Below, piece after piece: positions 20,175 to 31,391 of a DNA stretch of 64,000 nucleotides. Source of the DNA: Leclercia adecarboxylata (lineage in GTDB: Bacteria; Pseudomonadota; Gammaproteobacteria; Enterobacterales; Enterobacteriaceae); assembly GCF_006874705.1 (NCBI RefSeq), contig NZ_CP035382.1, positions 930,001 through 994,000 on the forward strand. Reading direction: 5' to 3'. Position numbers and translations under genes: made by a program. Positions within the stretch are counted from its first letter, which is position 1, and every line of letters starts with the position of its first letter. The notes below the pieces were generated by a model. That model saw nothing but the letters and a program-made list of their open reading frames with translations, did not search any database and was not told where the DNA came from.

Positions 20175-23100
20175 GACACAAGCTCCTCTTGGCTTGCAGA
20201 AAACAAGCTATCCATTTGATTGATTAAAATTTCACTCGGGCGGGTGGCAAAGCAACCGGCCCCCGGCGAACTGCCGTCCACGCCGCGTAAAAACAGGTAG
20301 ATCACCCCACCGAAATGCTGCTGATAGTCATAATCGGCAATACGGTGGCGCAGATAACGGTGCAGCGCCAGGGTGTAGAGCTGGTACTGCAGATCGTAGC
20401 GGTGGGACTGCATCGCACGGGCCATTGCCTGCGGGGTATAGGCCTCGCCGTTTTCCCCCAGCCAGTTGGACTTATAGTCGAGCAGGTAGTAGCGGCCATT
20501 ATGGCGGAATACCAGGTCAATAAAGCCTTTCAGCATGCCGCGCACCTGGCGAAAGTCGAGCGGCGGGCAGTCACGCGACAGCGGATCGTGCTCGCGGATC
20601 AGCGCATCCAGCGCATCGGCGGTAAGCGGCCCGGCGATCGGCAGATAAAACTCCATCTCAACCTGTTTATCGGCGGCTGAAAGCTGGCTCAGGGAGATCC
20701 CCTCTTCATGGAGCGGCGTCTGCAGTACCTGGTTGATCCAGTGGGTCAGGACCGGCTCCCAGCGGGCGTCATACCCGCCTTTCTGCAGCATCTCCAGCGT
20801 CCACTCCGGGGAGACGGGTTGGGTAAAATCGAGCGCTTCAAACAGGCTGTGTAAAAAGGTGCCTGGCGAGGCACCGCGCGGGAACTGGTGCGGCGTCAGC
20901 TCCGGCTCCTGTACCACCTCGCCTGTGCCTGCGGCATCAACGTCGAGGCGCGGCATCAGATCCTGGGCGATACTGTGCCCGCGCTGCTGCAGCCCGGAGT
21001 AGCTGGTGACCCGCCAGTCGTCAAACAGCACGCGAGCCACCTGCCGCGCCTGCAGATCCGGCATCGCCGACTCCGGCATATGCCAGCGGGCGGTATCGGC
21101 CACCCCGGCCACCTGCAGCGCAATGTGGTCATTGCACAGGGTTTCCAGGCACTGGCGCAGCCCGGCCGCGTCTTTTGGCTCGCCGCGCTGGATCAAGCGT
21201 CCGAGCGCGCTGAGGTGGAAATCGCTGTCACCGGCCTTGTCGCCACGACGACGGAACAGCGGCGCGACGCCCAGGCTGCAGTGCCAGACCGAGCGGGTCA
21301 GGGCCACATACAGCAGGCGCAAATCTTCCGCCAGCCGCTCGGCTTCGGCCAGCTCGACGCTGTCCTCCGCCTTGCTGAGGTCAAGTACGGCTTCAAAGGT
21401 GTTGCGATCGTGGTAAAACGCCTGATCCTGCACCCGGTAGTTGGCAATAAAAGGCAGCCAGACCAGGGGGTATTCCAGCCCTTTCGATTTGTGAATGGTG
21501 ACGATTTTGACCAGATGTTTGTCGCTTTCGAGGCGCATCTGCTGGCTTGAGGCATTGCTGTTGGGTTCGGCAATATGCTGCGCCAGCCAGCGCACCAGAG
21601 CGTGCTCGCTCTCAAGCTGCGTTCCCGCCTCCTGGAGCAACTCGCTGATGTGCAAAATATCGGTCAGACGGCGTTCGCCCCCCGCGGTGGCCAGCATATT
21701 TTCGGCAATATTGCGCTGCGCCATGATGTCGCGCAGCATCGCCATCACGCCCCGCTTCTGCCAGCGTTCGCGATAGCGGGTAAACTCTTCCACCGCCTCA
21801 TCCCAGAGGGTTTCACTGTTATTCAGCATGTCGATGTCCCGGGCGTTAAGACCGAGCATTGAGCTTGCCAGCGCGCTGCGCAGGATGCTTTCACGCTCGG
21901 GCGCCAGCACCGCCTGCAGCAGCCAGAGCATCTCCTGGGCTTCGAGGGTTTCAAACACGCTGTCGCGGTTGGAGAGATAGACCGAGGGGATGGTCAGCAG
22001 CGTCAGCGCGTCGCGGACGAGCGCCGCCTCCTGACGACTGCGCACCAGCACCGTAATGTCCGATGCTCTCACCGGCCGGGCCTCGTCGCCCCGGTGCAGA
22101 ATGGCTTCACCGCGCACCCCGGCGCTCAGCCAGTCGCGGATTTGCGCCGCGCAGTGCTGGGCCATAAAGGCCTGGTAATCCCCGACGCCGCACCCCTCGC
22201 CCTCCATCAGCCAGACGTTCATCGCTGGCTGGAACTCCCCCCGGAGCTCAAAGCGCAGCCCGGCGTTTCTCGGGGCGGATTTGACCGGCAGGAAGGGGAT
22301 TTCACGGAACATGAAGGCGTCGTTCATCTGTGAAAAGAGGGTATTGACGCTTTCTACCATACCGGGTGCCGAGCGCCAGTTGGTATCCAGCGTATAGTGC
22401 GCGGCAACTTCGCCACGGGCCTTCATATAGGTAAAGATATCCGCCCCACGGAACGCATAGATCGCCTGCTTCGGGTCGCCAATCAGCAGCAGCGCGGTGT
22501 CAGGCTGCTGACGCCAGATCCGCCGGAAAATCCGGTACTGCTGGGGGTCGGTATCCTGGAATTCATCGATCATCGCCACCGGAAAACGGCCGCGGATGGC
22601 CGCGGCCAGCGCGTCGCCATTGTCGCTGTTCAGCGCCTCATCGAGGCGGCTGAGCATATCGTCAAAACCCAGCTCGCCGCGACGGCGCTTTTCGCGCGCG
22701 ACTGCTGCGCGGATCTCTGCCAGCGCGCGGGTGATCATCAGATCGTTCAGGGTCAATGGCTCAGCCAGCAGAGTATCGATGGCGACAAACAGCGGGTGTT
22801 CCGGCACCTCGCCGCCCGCTTTTGTGCGCTCCGCCAGGAACGTTTGTGAGAACTTTTCCAGCGCGTCAGGGAGCTGGTAGCTGTGCTTCTCTTCCTGGGC
22901 CCAGGCCGTGACGCGTTCAATATATTTTGCCTGGTTGCCGCGGTTGAACTTGCGCCGATCGATACCGGAACGTTCAATAATCGCGTCGATTTCCCCCACG
23001 CTGCCGGACCACTGCTGCTTCATGGTGGCGATGAGGCCGACGATCTTCTCATGGCGAGAGGCCAGGGTTTCGTCCGCAGGCGGGGGGGATTTAATTACCG

Positions 23101-23716
23101 GGGCTTCACCCTGCAGGTAACGATCGATGGACCGGAGTAACTCTTCCGGCCCTTTCCAGAGAGCGTGTACCGCTTCGGCAATATCGCGAGGCAGAGGATA
23201 GCAGTGACGACGCCAGAAGTCGGCGCACGCCTGGTAGCGCAACAGGGATTCATCTTCGATGAGTTGCTGCTCGAAGAGCATGCCGGATTCAAAGGCATTC
23301 AGGCTGAGCATGCGCTGACAGAAGCCGTGGATAGTGAACACGGCGGCCTCGTCCATCTGCCGTTCCGCCAGCAGCAGCCACTGGGCCGCCTGCTGTGTGT
23401 CGTCAATCTCGTCCAGCAGACTGGCATACAGCGGATTGTCCGTGCTCTGTCTCAGGCAGGCGATCCGCAGCTCGTGAATGTTGGCGCGGATACGGCCGCG
23501 CAGCTCTTCCGTCGCGGCTTCGGTGAAGGTCACCACCAGCAGCTCTTCCACGCTGAGCGGGCGACTGAAGGCTGCGCTGCCGCCCAGCCCGAGCAGCAGG
23601 CGCAGATAGAGTGCGGCGATGGTAAAGGTTTTTCCGGTTCCCGCTGAGGCCTCTATCAGTCGTTCCCCCTGTAACGGTAAACTCAGGGGATCAAGGGACT
23701 CGGCGGTATCGGTCAT
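20171..23716 (-). CDS. recB: RecBCD helicase-nuclease subunit RecB
   Basis: 1181 residues (1180 in E. coli). The N-terminal superfamily-1A 3'-5' helicase has Walker [14 protein letters not shown] and [11 protein letters not shown]. The C-terminal RecB-family nuclease domain has the catalytic [12 protein letters not shown] motif. RecB degrades duplex ends and loads RecA after Chi. It overlaps ptrA upstream by 4 nt and recD downstream by 4 nt. No truncation or frameshift seen. Confidence 0.97.
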   Translation of the reverse strand: MTDTAESLDPLSLPLQGERLIEASAGTGKTFTIAALYLRLLLGLGGSAAFSRPLSVEELLVVTFTEAATEELRGRIRANIHELRIACLRQSTDNPLYASLLDEIDDTQQAAQWLLLAERQMDEAAVFTIHGFCQRMLSLNAFESGMLFEQQLIEDESLLRYQACADFWRRHCYPLPRDIAEAVHALWKGPEELLRSIDRYLQGEAPVIKSPPPADETLASRHEKIVGLIATMKQQWSGSVGEIDAIIERSGIDRRKFNRGNQAKYIERVTAWAQEEKHSYQLPDALEKFSQTFLAERTKAGGEVPEHPLFVAIDTLLAEPLTLNDLMITRALAEIRAAVAREKRRRGELGFDDMLSRLDEALNSDNGDALAAAIRGRFPVAMIDEFQDTDPQQYRIFRRIWRQQPDTALLLIGDPKQAIYAFRGADIFTYMKARGEVAAHYTLDTNWRSAPGMVESVNTLFSQMNDAFMFREIPFLPVKSAPRNAGLRFELRGEFQPAMNVWLMEGEGCGVGDYQAFMAQHCAAQIRDWLSAGVRGEAILHRGDEARPVRASDITVLVRSRQEAALVRDALTLLTIPSVYLSNRDSVFETLEAQEMLWLLQAVLAPERESILRSALASSMLGLNARDIDMLNNSETLWDEAVEEFTRYRERWQKRGVMAMLRDIMAQRNIAENMLATAGGERRLTDILHISELLQEAGTQLESEHALVRWLAQHIAEPNSNASSQQMRLESDKHLVKIVTIHKSKGLEYPLVWLPFIANYRVQDQAFYHDRNTFEAVLDLSKAEDSVELAEAERLAEDLRLLYVALTRSVWHCSLGVAPLFRRRGDKAGDSDFHLSALGRLIQRGEPKDAAGLRQCLETLCNDHIALQVAGVADTARWHMPESAMPDLQARQVARVLFDDWRVTSYSGLQQRGHSIAQDLMPRLDVDAAGTGEVVQEPELTPHQFPRGASPGTFLHSLFEALDFTQPVSPEWTLEMLQKGGYDARWEPVLTHWINQVLQTPLHEEGISLSQLSAADKQVEMEFYLPIAGPLTADALDALIREHDPLSRDCPPLDFRQVRGMLKGFIDLVFRHNGRYYLLDYKSNWLGENGEAYTPQAMARAMQSHRYDLQYQLYTLALHRYLRHRIADYDYQQHFGGVIYLFLRGVDGSSPGAGCFATRPSEILINQMDSLFSASQEELVS

Positions 23717-26595
23717 TCGTTCTTACTCCTGGGCAAAGATTGCTGCAATGCGCTCACGCTCTTCCAGACCGTCCAGCCTGCAGGCGGGGCAACGTCAGCT
23801 TTTTTACTCTGACTACCCGATACCTGGGACAGGATCGCCATCCCCTGCGGGGCAACCACCGCCTGGTGGAAGAAGTCGGCGACTTTCTGCGGCGTGAGCT
23901 GTTTTATCTCGGCCACTACTTTATCATGCGAATCGAAGCGCATATTACCCCGATCAAAATCTTTGCTGATCTTTGACGCCTCTTCGGCCAGGGTTTGCGG
24001 CGGCTGCGTAATCTGGGCGATCACCGCCTGCTGGATCTGAGCAAACTCTTCTGGCTTCATGGCGCGCAGCTTAGCTTCCGCCTGCGGGAAGAAGGCCTGG
24101 AAACGCTGCCAGAGATAATCCGGCTGTTTATCACTGCTTTGCAGCAGGAAGCCCATCCCCCACTGGCGGCCCACGTTCATCGAGAAAGCAAACACGGCAT
24201 AGCCCAGCTGCTCTTCGGTACGTAACTGGGTGTAGAACCAGGGCTGGACGATCTGTCCGAGCATGGCGCTGTAGGCCGAGCTGGCGTATTCGTCATAGCC
24301 GGTTGGGACAAACACCGCCGCCAGCGCGGAGTCGGTGCTGCTGCCGGGTTTCTCGAAAATCACGTTCTGCTGTTTATCCACCAGCACATCCTGGTTGCGA
24401 CACCATTCGGTTCCCTTCGCCCCCAGCTGAGTACGGACGTCCTGCGCCAGGGTTTTCGCCTGATCTTCGCTCATATTGCCGACCACCAGAAACTCCGGTC
24501 TGGCGTTGGTTTTCAGCGCCGCACGATAGGCCATCACCTCGTCAAGGGTGATGGACGGCAGCAGCGCCCGACGCTCTTCGCGCTGGAAATAAGGCACCTG
24601 CGACAGCATCTGCACCGGCATAATGGCCTGATCGAAGGCCTTACCCTTTTCGGCAGAATCCATCATCTGGGCATACCAGGATTTGGCCTGCGCCAGCTGA
24701 TCCTCGGTAGCGGTGTAGCTAAAGTAACCCTCCAGCAACGCCTTAAACAGCTGCGGCAGACGCTGGGTGTAGCCGTTGGCGTTAAGCATCAGGCCGTTGT
24801 TGGCGTTAGTTGAGAAACCGATCCCGCCCACGGCGGCCTGGTTGCTGAGCTGATCCAGCGCAATGCCGGCCAGATAATCATTCAGGGCAAACATCACCTG
24901 GTTTTTGGCGCTGTCCATTGCTGCAGGGTTACGCAGTACCATGCTGACGTTGGCTTTCGGCTCGCTGGCGAAATAGCGGCTCGGGGTATAGACCACGCGC
25001 AGGTCAGACTCGTCCACAATCAGCTGCGGTTTTGCATACTCTTTAGTGGGTTTGATCAGCGCGAAATCGTCCGGGATATAGGGGTTCACCTCCGGCAGCT
25101 TGAGCGCAATCGCGGCGGATCGCTTCTGCCAGTCGGCAAAAGTTTGCTCGCTGATTTTGTCCACCTGATATTCAGCGTTTACAAAGTAGGCGGTTTTGTT
25201 GTGCGGTTCGTCCGGGCTGATATACCAGATACGGGCGTTCTGCGGGGTCATCATTGCCAGACGGGCTTTGACGGCGTCAGCATCGTACCGATCCGCGATA
25301 TTGACCGCATCCAGCGTATGCTCGACCGGCACACGGATCATGGTGTCGGCCAGCCACTCAACGTAGTCCATATCGCGGGTAATGGAGGGATAACGGAAGT
25401 CGAGATCCAGCACGTGGGCCAGCTCGTCGAAATAGCGTTTATCAACGCCTTTGTCACGCAGCAGCGACAAGTAGCTGAAAATGGCGGCAACCACCTCATC
25501 ACGATGGGCCAGACCTTTATCAGTTAAGGTGGCGGAGATGGCCAGCACGCCGCTGTTGCCGTTGACGATCGGATCGGAGTCCGCGCGGATACCTTCCACC
25601 AGCCCCTGCTTTTGCAGCCAGTCGGACAGCGTGTCCGGGCTACGGTTACCAATCAGGTAGTTAACCAGCTCGTCGGTTTTGCTGCGAAACTGCGCGGTGT
25701 TGTTATCAATGCGGAATTCAACGCGCAGCACCTTACGCGGCATCGCGGGAACATAGTGAATGATTAAGCCTTTCTGCGCATCGGTGACGACCGGCACGGT
25801 GACTTCCGGGCGGGTAATATCTTTATTCGGAACGCGGCCGTAGGTATCGGCGGCGAGTTTCGCCAGCTCTGGCAGGGGTTTGTTGCTGTACACCACCGCT
25901 TTCATCAGATTGGCGGAGTAGTATTTATCGCGGAAGGCGTGCAGCGCATCAAGCACCGGGCTGCCCGGCTTGTCGCTCAGGGTTTCAAGATTACCGCCGG
26001 AAAAGCGGGAGCCAGGGTGCGCGGGGTTAATGGTTTCGGCGCTGACCTGTGCCATACGCATCCCGTCCCGGGTACGGGCCATCGTCAGCTCGGCATTAAC
26101 GGCGTTGCGTTCGCGATCGGCATATTTTTTATCCAGCAGCGGAGCGGCAATGGCATCCGCAAGGCGATCGACCGCCCCTTCCAGCGCATCGTTTTCAACT
26201 TCAAGATAAAAGGCAGTACGGTACGGCGCGGTGCTGGCGTTATGGCTACCACCGTGCATTTTTAAAAATTCGGCCAGGCTGTCAGGCTGCGGGTACTTGG
26301 TTGAGCCCATCAGGGTCATATGTTCAAGATAGTGCGCAAGCCCCGGGTGGGATTCAGGATCTTCCAGCGAGCCCACCGGCACTACCAGCGCCGACAGTGA
26401 CTTTACGGCCTGCGGATCGGAAACCAGCAGCACGACCATCCCGTTAGCAAGGCGGATCGCCTGATATTCGCGGGTATCTTTATCGCTTTTGCGGATCGTT
26501 TCCTGAACGGGTTGCCAACCGGTATTTGCCTGACTGAGGGGGGCCCAAAGAGCGACGAACAAAACTAACGATTTCAACAAGGTGCTGCCTGGCAT
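23713..26595 (-). CDS. ptrA: Protease III (pitrilysin) PtrA
   Basis: 960 residues with an N-terminal signal peptide (LLKSLVLFVALWAPLSQA), so periplasmic. The inverted zinc motif HYLEH is at residues 88-92, with the distal glutamate in RNAVNAELTMARTRDG. This M16 zinc peptidase degrades peptides up to about 7 kDa, such as the insulin B chain. It lies between recC and recB, as in E. coli, and overlaps recB by 4 nt although functionally unrelated to recombination. Confidence 0.97.
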   Translation of the reverse strand: MPGSTLLKSLVLFVALWAPLSQANTGWQPVQETIRKSDKDTREYQAIRLANGMVVLLVSDPQAVKSLSALVVPVGSLEDPESHPGLAHYLEHMTLMGSTKYPQPDSLAEFLKMHGGSHNASTAPYRTAFYLEVENDALEGAVDRLADAIAAPLLDKKYADRERNAVNAELTMARTRDGMRMAQVSAETINPAHPGSRFSGGNLETLSDKPGSPVLDALHAFRDKYYSANLMKAVVYSNKPLPELAKLAADTYGRVPNKDITRPEVTVPVVTDAQKGLIIHYVPAMPRKVLRVEFRIDNNTAQFRSKTDELVNYLIGNRSPDTLSDWLQKQGLVEGIRADSDPIVNGNSGVLAISATLTDKGLAHRDEVVAAIFSYLSLLRDKGVDKRYFDELAHVLDLDFRYPSITRDMDYVEWLADTMIRVPVEHTLDAVNIADRYDADAVKARLAMMTPQNARIWYISPDEPHNKTAYFVNAEYQVDKISEQTFADWQKRSAAIALKLPEVNPYIPDDFALIKPTKEYAKPQLIVDESDLRVVYTPSRYFASEPKANVSMVLRNPAAMDSAKNQVMFALNDYLAGIALDQLSNQAAVGGIGFSTNANNGLMLNANGYTQRLPQLFKALLEGYFSYTATEDQLAQAKSWYAQMMDSAEKGKAFDQAIMPVQMLSQVPYFQREERRALLPSITLDEVMAYRAALKTNARPEFLVVGNMSEDQAKTLAQDVRTQLGAKGTEWCRNQDVLVDKQQNVIFEKPGSSTDSALAAVFVPTGYDEYASSAYSAMLGQIVQPWFYTQLRTEEQLGYAVFAFSMNVGRQWGMGFLLQSSDKQPDYLWQRFQAFFPQAEAKLRAMKPEEFAQIQQAVIAQITQPPQTLAEEASKISKDFDRGNMRFDSHDKVVAEIKQLTPQKVADFFHQAVVAPQGMAILSQVSGSQSKKADVAPPAGWTVWKSVSALQQSLPRSKNE

Positions 26596-26740
26596 TCACT
26601 ACCTCTTCATCACGGACATCATCATTAACACGCTTTGTGCCGGGCAGGCCAGCATCTCTTTGTGGTGTACATCAGTCCATGACAAGATGGGCATCATAAA
26701 TGAATGCCCAAACCTGCGCAATTTTTAAACAGGGCCAGGA

Positions 26741-29700
26741 CTAATTAAATTTATACAGCGGCAACAGGTAGCGTCGGGCCTCGTCGGTGATGGCCTCAAA
26801 GTACTCGGGCTCAAGGGTTCGCCACAGGCGTTGATACCAGACGTCGTCCCCTTCCCCACGCACGATCATGTTGCCTTCATAAGCCTGCAAAAATTTGCTG
26901 CGCGCTTTTTGCAGGGTCGCATCATCCGTTAACATCGCATCATTTGTGGCGTCGTAACAGGTTTTAATCCATGCCCCCCCACTTTCTGGCAGCAGCAGCA
27001 GCGGCTTATTCATCCCCTGCCGGTAGCCTTCAACCAGCTGCGACAGATACTCCATGGCCTGGGCGGCAGGCAGCGCCGGGAAGCGCCATTCGCCGTCTTT
27101 ACGTACAAATAACCGGCTCTCACCTTCGCCACCGCTCGCACAATAGACAAGGTGTTCCAGCCAAAGTTGCAAACCTTGCGAAACGCTGAGCATTGACGGA
27201 CGCCAGCGCAGCAGTCCGTCAGGCTGTACGTGCTGCAGCCATCCCGTCAGATTGATACCGTTGCAGTTAAGATCGATCTCCATGTTCGTGCCGGGCTGGC
27301 GACACTCAATCACCCGGCCAGCGAGGGCCTGCATCTCTTCACACTGGGCATCCCAGGTAATTTCCCCGAAGGCGCCATATGGCAGCTGACCCGCCGCACG
27401 ATAGCGACGGAACAGCTTCTGGGCATCCTCCTGCTCCACCAGCGCGTTCAGCAACTGCTGGTTTAACTGGTAGCGGCTTAACCCATCCAGGGTAAACGGC
27501 TCCGCATCCGGGATCTCGCTCTCTTCGGAGCGGAAATGGACCTGCAACCGCATCTGGAAAAAGGCCCGCACCGGGTGGGCCCAAAAGCGCTGAAGTTGTT
27601 CAAACGCGACCGTATCCAACGGGAGCGGATCCAGCGTCTGGATAAAGTCGCCATGGGCCACCCCTTCCCGCTTCGCGGCCGGCAGCCACTCCCGGGCGTA
27701 GCTCTGCTGCTCGTTGTCCTTGTAGTTAACGGCATCAAACGGCATACGGCTGTGGCAGCAGGTGATATGCGCCTTCACGCGCTGTTCGCTTTCATCACAA
27801 TTGAGGTGCTCATCCCCCGGCAGATAGTGGCTTTGTCCGATGTAGTCCACCAGCTCCTGAACCAGCACCGAAGGGAAACGTTCGCTGTTGTCCTGAATTG
27901 AGCGGCCGATGTAGCTGATATAGAGCTGCTGTTGGGCGGAGATCAGCGCCTCGAGGAACAGGTAGCGGTCGTCATCGCGACGGCTACGGTCGCCGCGTTG
28001 GGACTGTTGGCTCATTAAATCAAACCCCAGCGGCGCCAGCGCGCGCGGGTAGACGCCGTCGTTCATGCCCAGCAGGCAGACTACTTTAAATGGAATGGAG
28101 CGCATCGGCATCAGAGTGCAAATATTCACCGGCCCGGCGAGGAAGCGCTGGCTGATACGCTCCTGATCGAGACGCAGCGTTAATTCATCGCGTAACAGCG
28201 AAAGAGGTATCGCTTCGCCATAGTGCGAGGAGATCCCCTCATCAATGATAGCCTGCCACTGCTGCTCGATTAGCGCCATCGCCGCTTCGGTTTCCTGATC
28301 CGGCAGGAAGAAATCATTGAGCATCTCCCGGCATACCGGCATCCACTCCTCGAGCGAACGCGACTTCATCAGCTCCCGCCGCCAGCGGTTAAGCTGCATC
28401 AGCAGCGAAGCCAGATGACCCACCAGCTCGGCAATTAAGCCACTGGATTCGTCATACGGCAGGACGGCATTCCACTCTCCCTGGCTGCTCTCCATGGCGT
28501 AGCCGAGCAGCATGCGCGTCAGGCCAAACTGCCAGGTATGCTGGCCTGTGACCGGCAGCTCAAACTCCTGCACGTTGTCATCATCCATCCCCCAGCGAAC
28601 GCCCGATTCGTTGACCCACTGACGCAGGTAGCGCAGCGCGTCCTCATCAATATCAAAACGGGCCGCCAGTACCGGCACGTCCAGCAGGGCCAGCACATCT
28701 TCCGGCACGAAGCGGCTGTCCGGCAGCGAAAGCAGGCTGACAAACGCCTGCAGGGCAGGATGCGACTGGCGCGCCCGGCGGTCCGATATGGCAAACGGCA
28801 GGTAGCGATCGCCCGTCGCGCTGCCAAACACCGCCTGGATATAGGGGCTGTAGCTGTCGATATCGGCCACCATCACTACGATGTCGCGCGGCGTCAGCTG
28901 CGGATCGTCCTCCAGCATCGCCAGCAGTTTGTCATGCAGCACCTCCACCTCACGCTGCGGGCTATGGCACAGGTGAATGGTCACGCTGCGATCGTCAGGA
29001 TCGAGCAGACGCTTGTTGGCGCTGTTGGCAAACTCGGCGGCGGTGATGCCTGCCACCGCGCGGTTGTCCAGATCCAGAATATCCCGCTGCACGTTATGCA
29101 GCAGGCTGTCCGGGGTGATATCCGCAAAGGCATCGACATCCCCTTCTCCGGAAGCGGTAAGCTCGGAGAGCATGTAGATATAGTCGCGCCCCAGTTTTCC
29201 CCAGGAGGCCAGCAGCGGATTCGGCAGGTTCTGAATGCCCTGTTCGTCAAAGAGGTCAGCCGCCGTCTCGCTGTCTTTAAACAGCGGCACCGCGCGTTCG
29301 TCAAACAGGCGACGACGCTGGCGCGTGACGATGCGGGCCAGCCAGCGGGCATCCTGAATATCTCCCCAGTAATGCCGGCAGGGATTGGTGAAAAGAATAT
29401 GAATATCGATATGCCGGCCCAGCGCATTCAGCGCTCTCAGATAAACCGGCGGCAAGGCGGAGATCCCGCAGATAAAGACCCGGGATGGCAATCCGGCAGG
29501 CGGCGCAGAGGCCGACTCCAGCGTCGCGATAAAACGTTCATAGAGATTGGCACGGTGCCACTGCGGCTGACCCAGTTTTTCAGTGTGTTCCACCAGCGCT
29601 TTCCACAGCGGCGCCTGCCAGACCTGCGCCTGGTCAAGGCCGTCAATCAGTTCTCCTGCTTCCCAGCGCGTTAACCACTCGGGGCGATAGACCAGATACT

Positions 29701-30109
29701 GGTCATAGAGATCGGCAGTACGCGACGCCAGCTGAAACAGCTTTCGTTTATCGGTATCGTCGTTCAGGTAGTGGCGCAGCATGGCGAACTCATCATGCGT
29801 CAGCATCTCCGGCAGCAGCGTCATCAGCTTCCAGCTCATGCTCTGTTTGTTGAACGCGCTCTGTTTGGGGATCTCCGGCAGTACGCGAACAAACATATCC
29901 CAGATAAAACTGGCGGGCAGCGGGAAATCAATGTTGGCGGCAATGCCAAACTTTTGCGACAGGGACATCTGCAGCCACTGGGCCATACCGGTGCTTTGAA
30001 CCAGGATCATCTCCGGTTCAAAGGGATCGTCGAGCCGCTGCTGCTCGACGATAAATTCCATCAGTGCTTCCAGCACATCAAGACGGTTTGAGTGGTAGAC
30101 CCTTAACAT
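26741..30109 (-). CDS. recC: RecBCD Chi-recognition subunit RecC
   Basis: 1122 residues from ATG at 30109 (MLRVYHSNRLDVLEALMEFI), exactly the E. coli length. GGGAGC precedes the start. RecC is a catalytically dead helicase/nuclease-fold subunit that reads Chi and splits the DNA strands. Conserved blocks include ILVQSTGMAQWLQM, HLCHSPQREVEVLHD and ICTLMPMRSIPFKVVCLLG. A TTG four codons upstream is not needed. It is separated from ptrA by 145 bp with no other feature recognised, and preceded by the pseudopilin genes. Confidence 0.96.
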   Translation of the reverse strand: MLRVYHSNRLDVLEALMEFIVEQQRLDDPFEPEMILVQSTGMAQWLQMSLSQKFGIAANIDFPLPASFIWDMFVRVLPEIPKQSAFNKQSMSWKLMTLLPEMLTHDEFAMLRHYLNDDTDKRKLFQLASRTADLYDQYLVYRPEWLTRWEAGELIDGLDQAQVWQAPLWKALVEHTEKLGQPQWHRANLYERFIATLESASAPPAGLPSRVFICGISALPPVYLRALNALGRHIDIHILFTNPCRHYWGDIQDARWLARIVTRQRRRLFDERAVPLFKDSETAADLFDEQGIQNLPNPLLASWGKLGRDYIYMLSELTASGEGDVDAFADITPDSLLHNVQRDILDLDNRAVAGITAAEFANSANKRLLDPDDRSVTIHLCHSPQREVEVLHDKLLAMLEDDPQLTPRDIVVMVADIDSYSPYIQAVFGSATGDRYLPFAISDRRARQSHPALQAFVSLLSLPDSRFVPEDVLALLDVPVLAARFDIDEDALRYLRQWVNESGVRWGMDDDNVQEFELPVTGQHTWQFGLTRMLLGYAMESSQGEWNAVLPYDESSGLIAELVGHLASLLMQLNRWRRELMKSRSLEEWMPVCREMLNDFFLPDQETEAAMALIEQQWQAIIDEGISSHYGEAIPLSLLRDELTLRLDQERISQRFLAGPVNICTLMPMRSIPFKVVCLLGMNDGVYPRALAPLGFDLMSQQSQRGDRSRRDDDRYLFLEALISAQQQLYISYIGRSIQDNSERFPSVLVQELVDYIGQSHYLPGDEHLNCDESEQRVKAHITCCHSRMPFDAVNYKDNEQQSYAREWLPAAKREGVAHGDFIQTLDPLPLDTVAFEQLQRFWAHPVRAFFQMRLQVHFRSEESEIPDAEPFTLDGLSRYQLNQQLLNALVEQEDAQKLFRRYRAAGQLPYGAFGEITWDAQCEEMQALAGRVIECRQPGTNMEIDLNCNGINLTGWLQHVQPDGLLRWRPSMLSVSQGLQLWLEHLVYCASGGEGESRLFVRKDGEWRFPALPAAQAMEYLSQLVEGYRQGMNKPLLLLPESGGAWIKTCYDATNDAMLTDDATLQKARSKFLQAYEGNMIVRGEGDDVWYQRLWRTLEPEYFEAITDEARRYLLPLYKFN

Positions 30110-30121
30110 TGCTGCTCCCAA

Positions 30122-30445
30122 CTACTGGCTAACCGGGCAGTGCAGGCGCGTCATTTGACCCTGCCGACCCAATGGAGAAATAAGTGAGACCGAGATGCTG
30201 ACACATCCGGCCGGTGTTGTCTGCACCCTGTTTACCTGCCAGCCTGGAGGGATCTCCCCGGCGGCCAGCTGTGACTGAGACCAGACATGACGCCAGAGCT
30301 GACGATACTGCTCAAGGGTGACAAACCGGCTGGCTAACACACGATGGTAACCCGCCAGCCCGGTGACGACCATTACCATCAGCATCATGGCCAGTAAGAC
30401 CTCAACGATGCTGAACCCCTTCTGTTTCGCTACGGTTGCTGACAT
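30122..30445 (-). CDS. ppdC: Prepilin peptidase-dependent protein C (minor pseudopilin)
   Basis: 107 residues from the ATG at 30445, with a class III signal KGFSIVEVLLAMMLMVMVVTGL: cleavage after Gly, Phe+1, Glu+5, then a hydrophobic helix. The C-terminal globular part contains a cysteine pair typical of GspI/PilV-like minor pilins. It overlaps ygdB by 16 nt and ends 12 bp before recC, so it is probably co-transcribed with recC. Role is unproven; in E. coli the cluster is silent or involved in type IV pilus initiation. Confidence 0.88.
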   Translation of the reverse strand: MSATVAKQKGFSIVEVLLAMMLMVMVVTGLAGYHRVLASRFVTLEQYRQLWRHVWSQSQLAAGEIPPGWQVNRVQTTPAGCVSISVSLISPLGRQGQMTRLHCPVSQ

Positions 30446-30834
30446 AACGCCCTCTCCTTCAGGGGACAGAAATCGCTCCAGCCCTGCGGCGAGAAATGCA
30501 CGCCGTTGGCCGTCACCTCGCCCAGCCGCCACAGCATCGCGCTACCGCTGCTGGCGATAAGCAGCGCGCGTTCCTCCAGAATGCGTAAGCAGACGCGCCA
30601 GGGCTGCTGCGGATGCTGACGGCATGCATATTCAGCCTGGGTTTGCCAGGAGAGCATTCTTCCCCATTCCAGCGCGGACTGGGCTATCGCCTGATGCTGT
30701 ATCGCCTGACGTTCCGTACTAACGATGCGCATCAGGGCAGCCAACTGCTGGTTGAGCCCGGCCAGCATCAGGCTGCCAAGAATCAGCAGCAGGAGCACCA
30801 GCGCCAGCGACGACATCCCTTGCTGACGGTTCAC
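30430..30834 (-). CDS. ygdB: YgdB family minor pilin-like protein
   Basis: 134 residues (135 in E. coli). The N-terminus MNRQQGMSSLALVLLLLILGSLML is a hydrophobic helix after a Gly, resembling PilX-type minor pseudopilins (DUF2509). Cysteine-rich C-terminal half. It overlaps ppdB by 4 nt and ppdC by 16 nt. Function unknown. Confidence 0.88.
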   Translation of the reverse strand: MNRQQGMSSLALVLLLLILGSLMLAGLNQQLAALMRIVSTERQAIQHQAIAQSALEWGRMLSWQTQAEYACRQHPQQPWRVCLRILEERALLIASSGSAMLWRLGEVTANGVHFSPQGWSDFCPLKERALCQQP

Positions 30835-31391
30835 AGATTAAACCCGGTCACGACGTGGCGCGCCTCGACCACGCCATCGCGCTGTCCGTTGACGGAGGCC
30901 GCCAGCGTCAGGCTCAGCTCCGGGGCGAAGCCCGCACGTAAAATGCGTTGCACCTGAAAACGCTGAACCCTGATCCTGTCAGGGTCAGTCATTCTCTCCC
31001 ACCCCTTACCCTCGCACTGCGTCGCACCTCGCAAAGTTTCCAGTGCGTCGCCGTTCAGACGAAAGCCGGTCTGCTCGGCGGCTGAGGGTAAGGTTTCCCA
31101 GCGGCCGTTGCTGTTTTCATCCCACTGGACAATAACGCATTCGCCGCGCAGACCAATCTTCAGCGCCTCGCCTTCGCACTTGCCCGCGCAATACCCCGCT
31201 CGTTGCAGGTGCTTACCGATGCCGTTTATGCGCAGCCAGAGCTCCTCTTGCAGCTCCTGCTGCTTCGTCAGCACCATTATCGACCGCTGTAGCGCGGGCA
31301 AGAATCGCGCCGTGCTCATCAGCAGCACGCTGCTTATCGCCATCGCGATCAGCACTTCGGTCAGGGAAAACCCCTGCTGCTTTACCGGCAT
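30831..31391 (-). CDS. ppdB: Prepilin peptidase-dependent protein B (minor pseudopilin, PilW-like)
   Basis: 186 residues from ATG at 31391 (MPVKQQGFSLTEVLIAMAIS), with the class III cleavage site before FSLTE. The remainder is a beta-rich domain with several cysteines, similar to E. coli PpdB (187). An upstream in-frame start would bury the leader and was rejected. It overlaps ppdA by 10 nt. Confidence 0.9.
   Translation of the reverse strand: MPVKQQGFSLTEVLIAMAISSVLLMSTARFLPALQRSIMVLTKQQELQEELWLRINGIGKHLQRAGYCAGKCEGEALKIGLRGECVIVQWDENSNGRWETLPSAAEQTGFRLNGDALETLRGATQCEGKGWERMTDPDRIRVQRFQVQRILRAGFAPELSLTLAASVNGQRDGVVEARHVVTGFNL

Noticed and set aside
28538..29674. 378-codon frame antisense to recC
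   Set aside because: Shadow of recC codon bias; no recognisable domain or start site.
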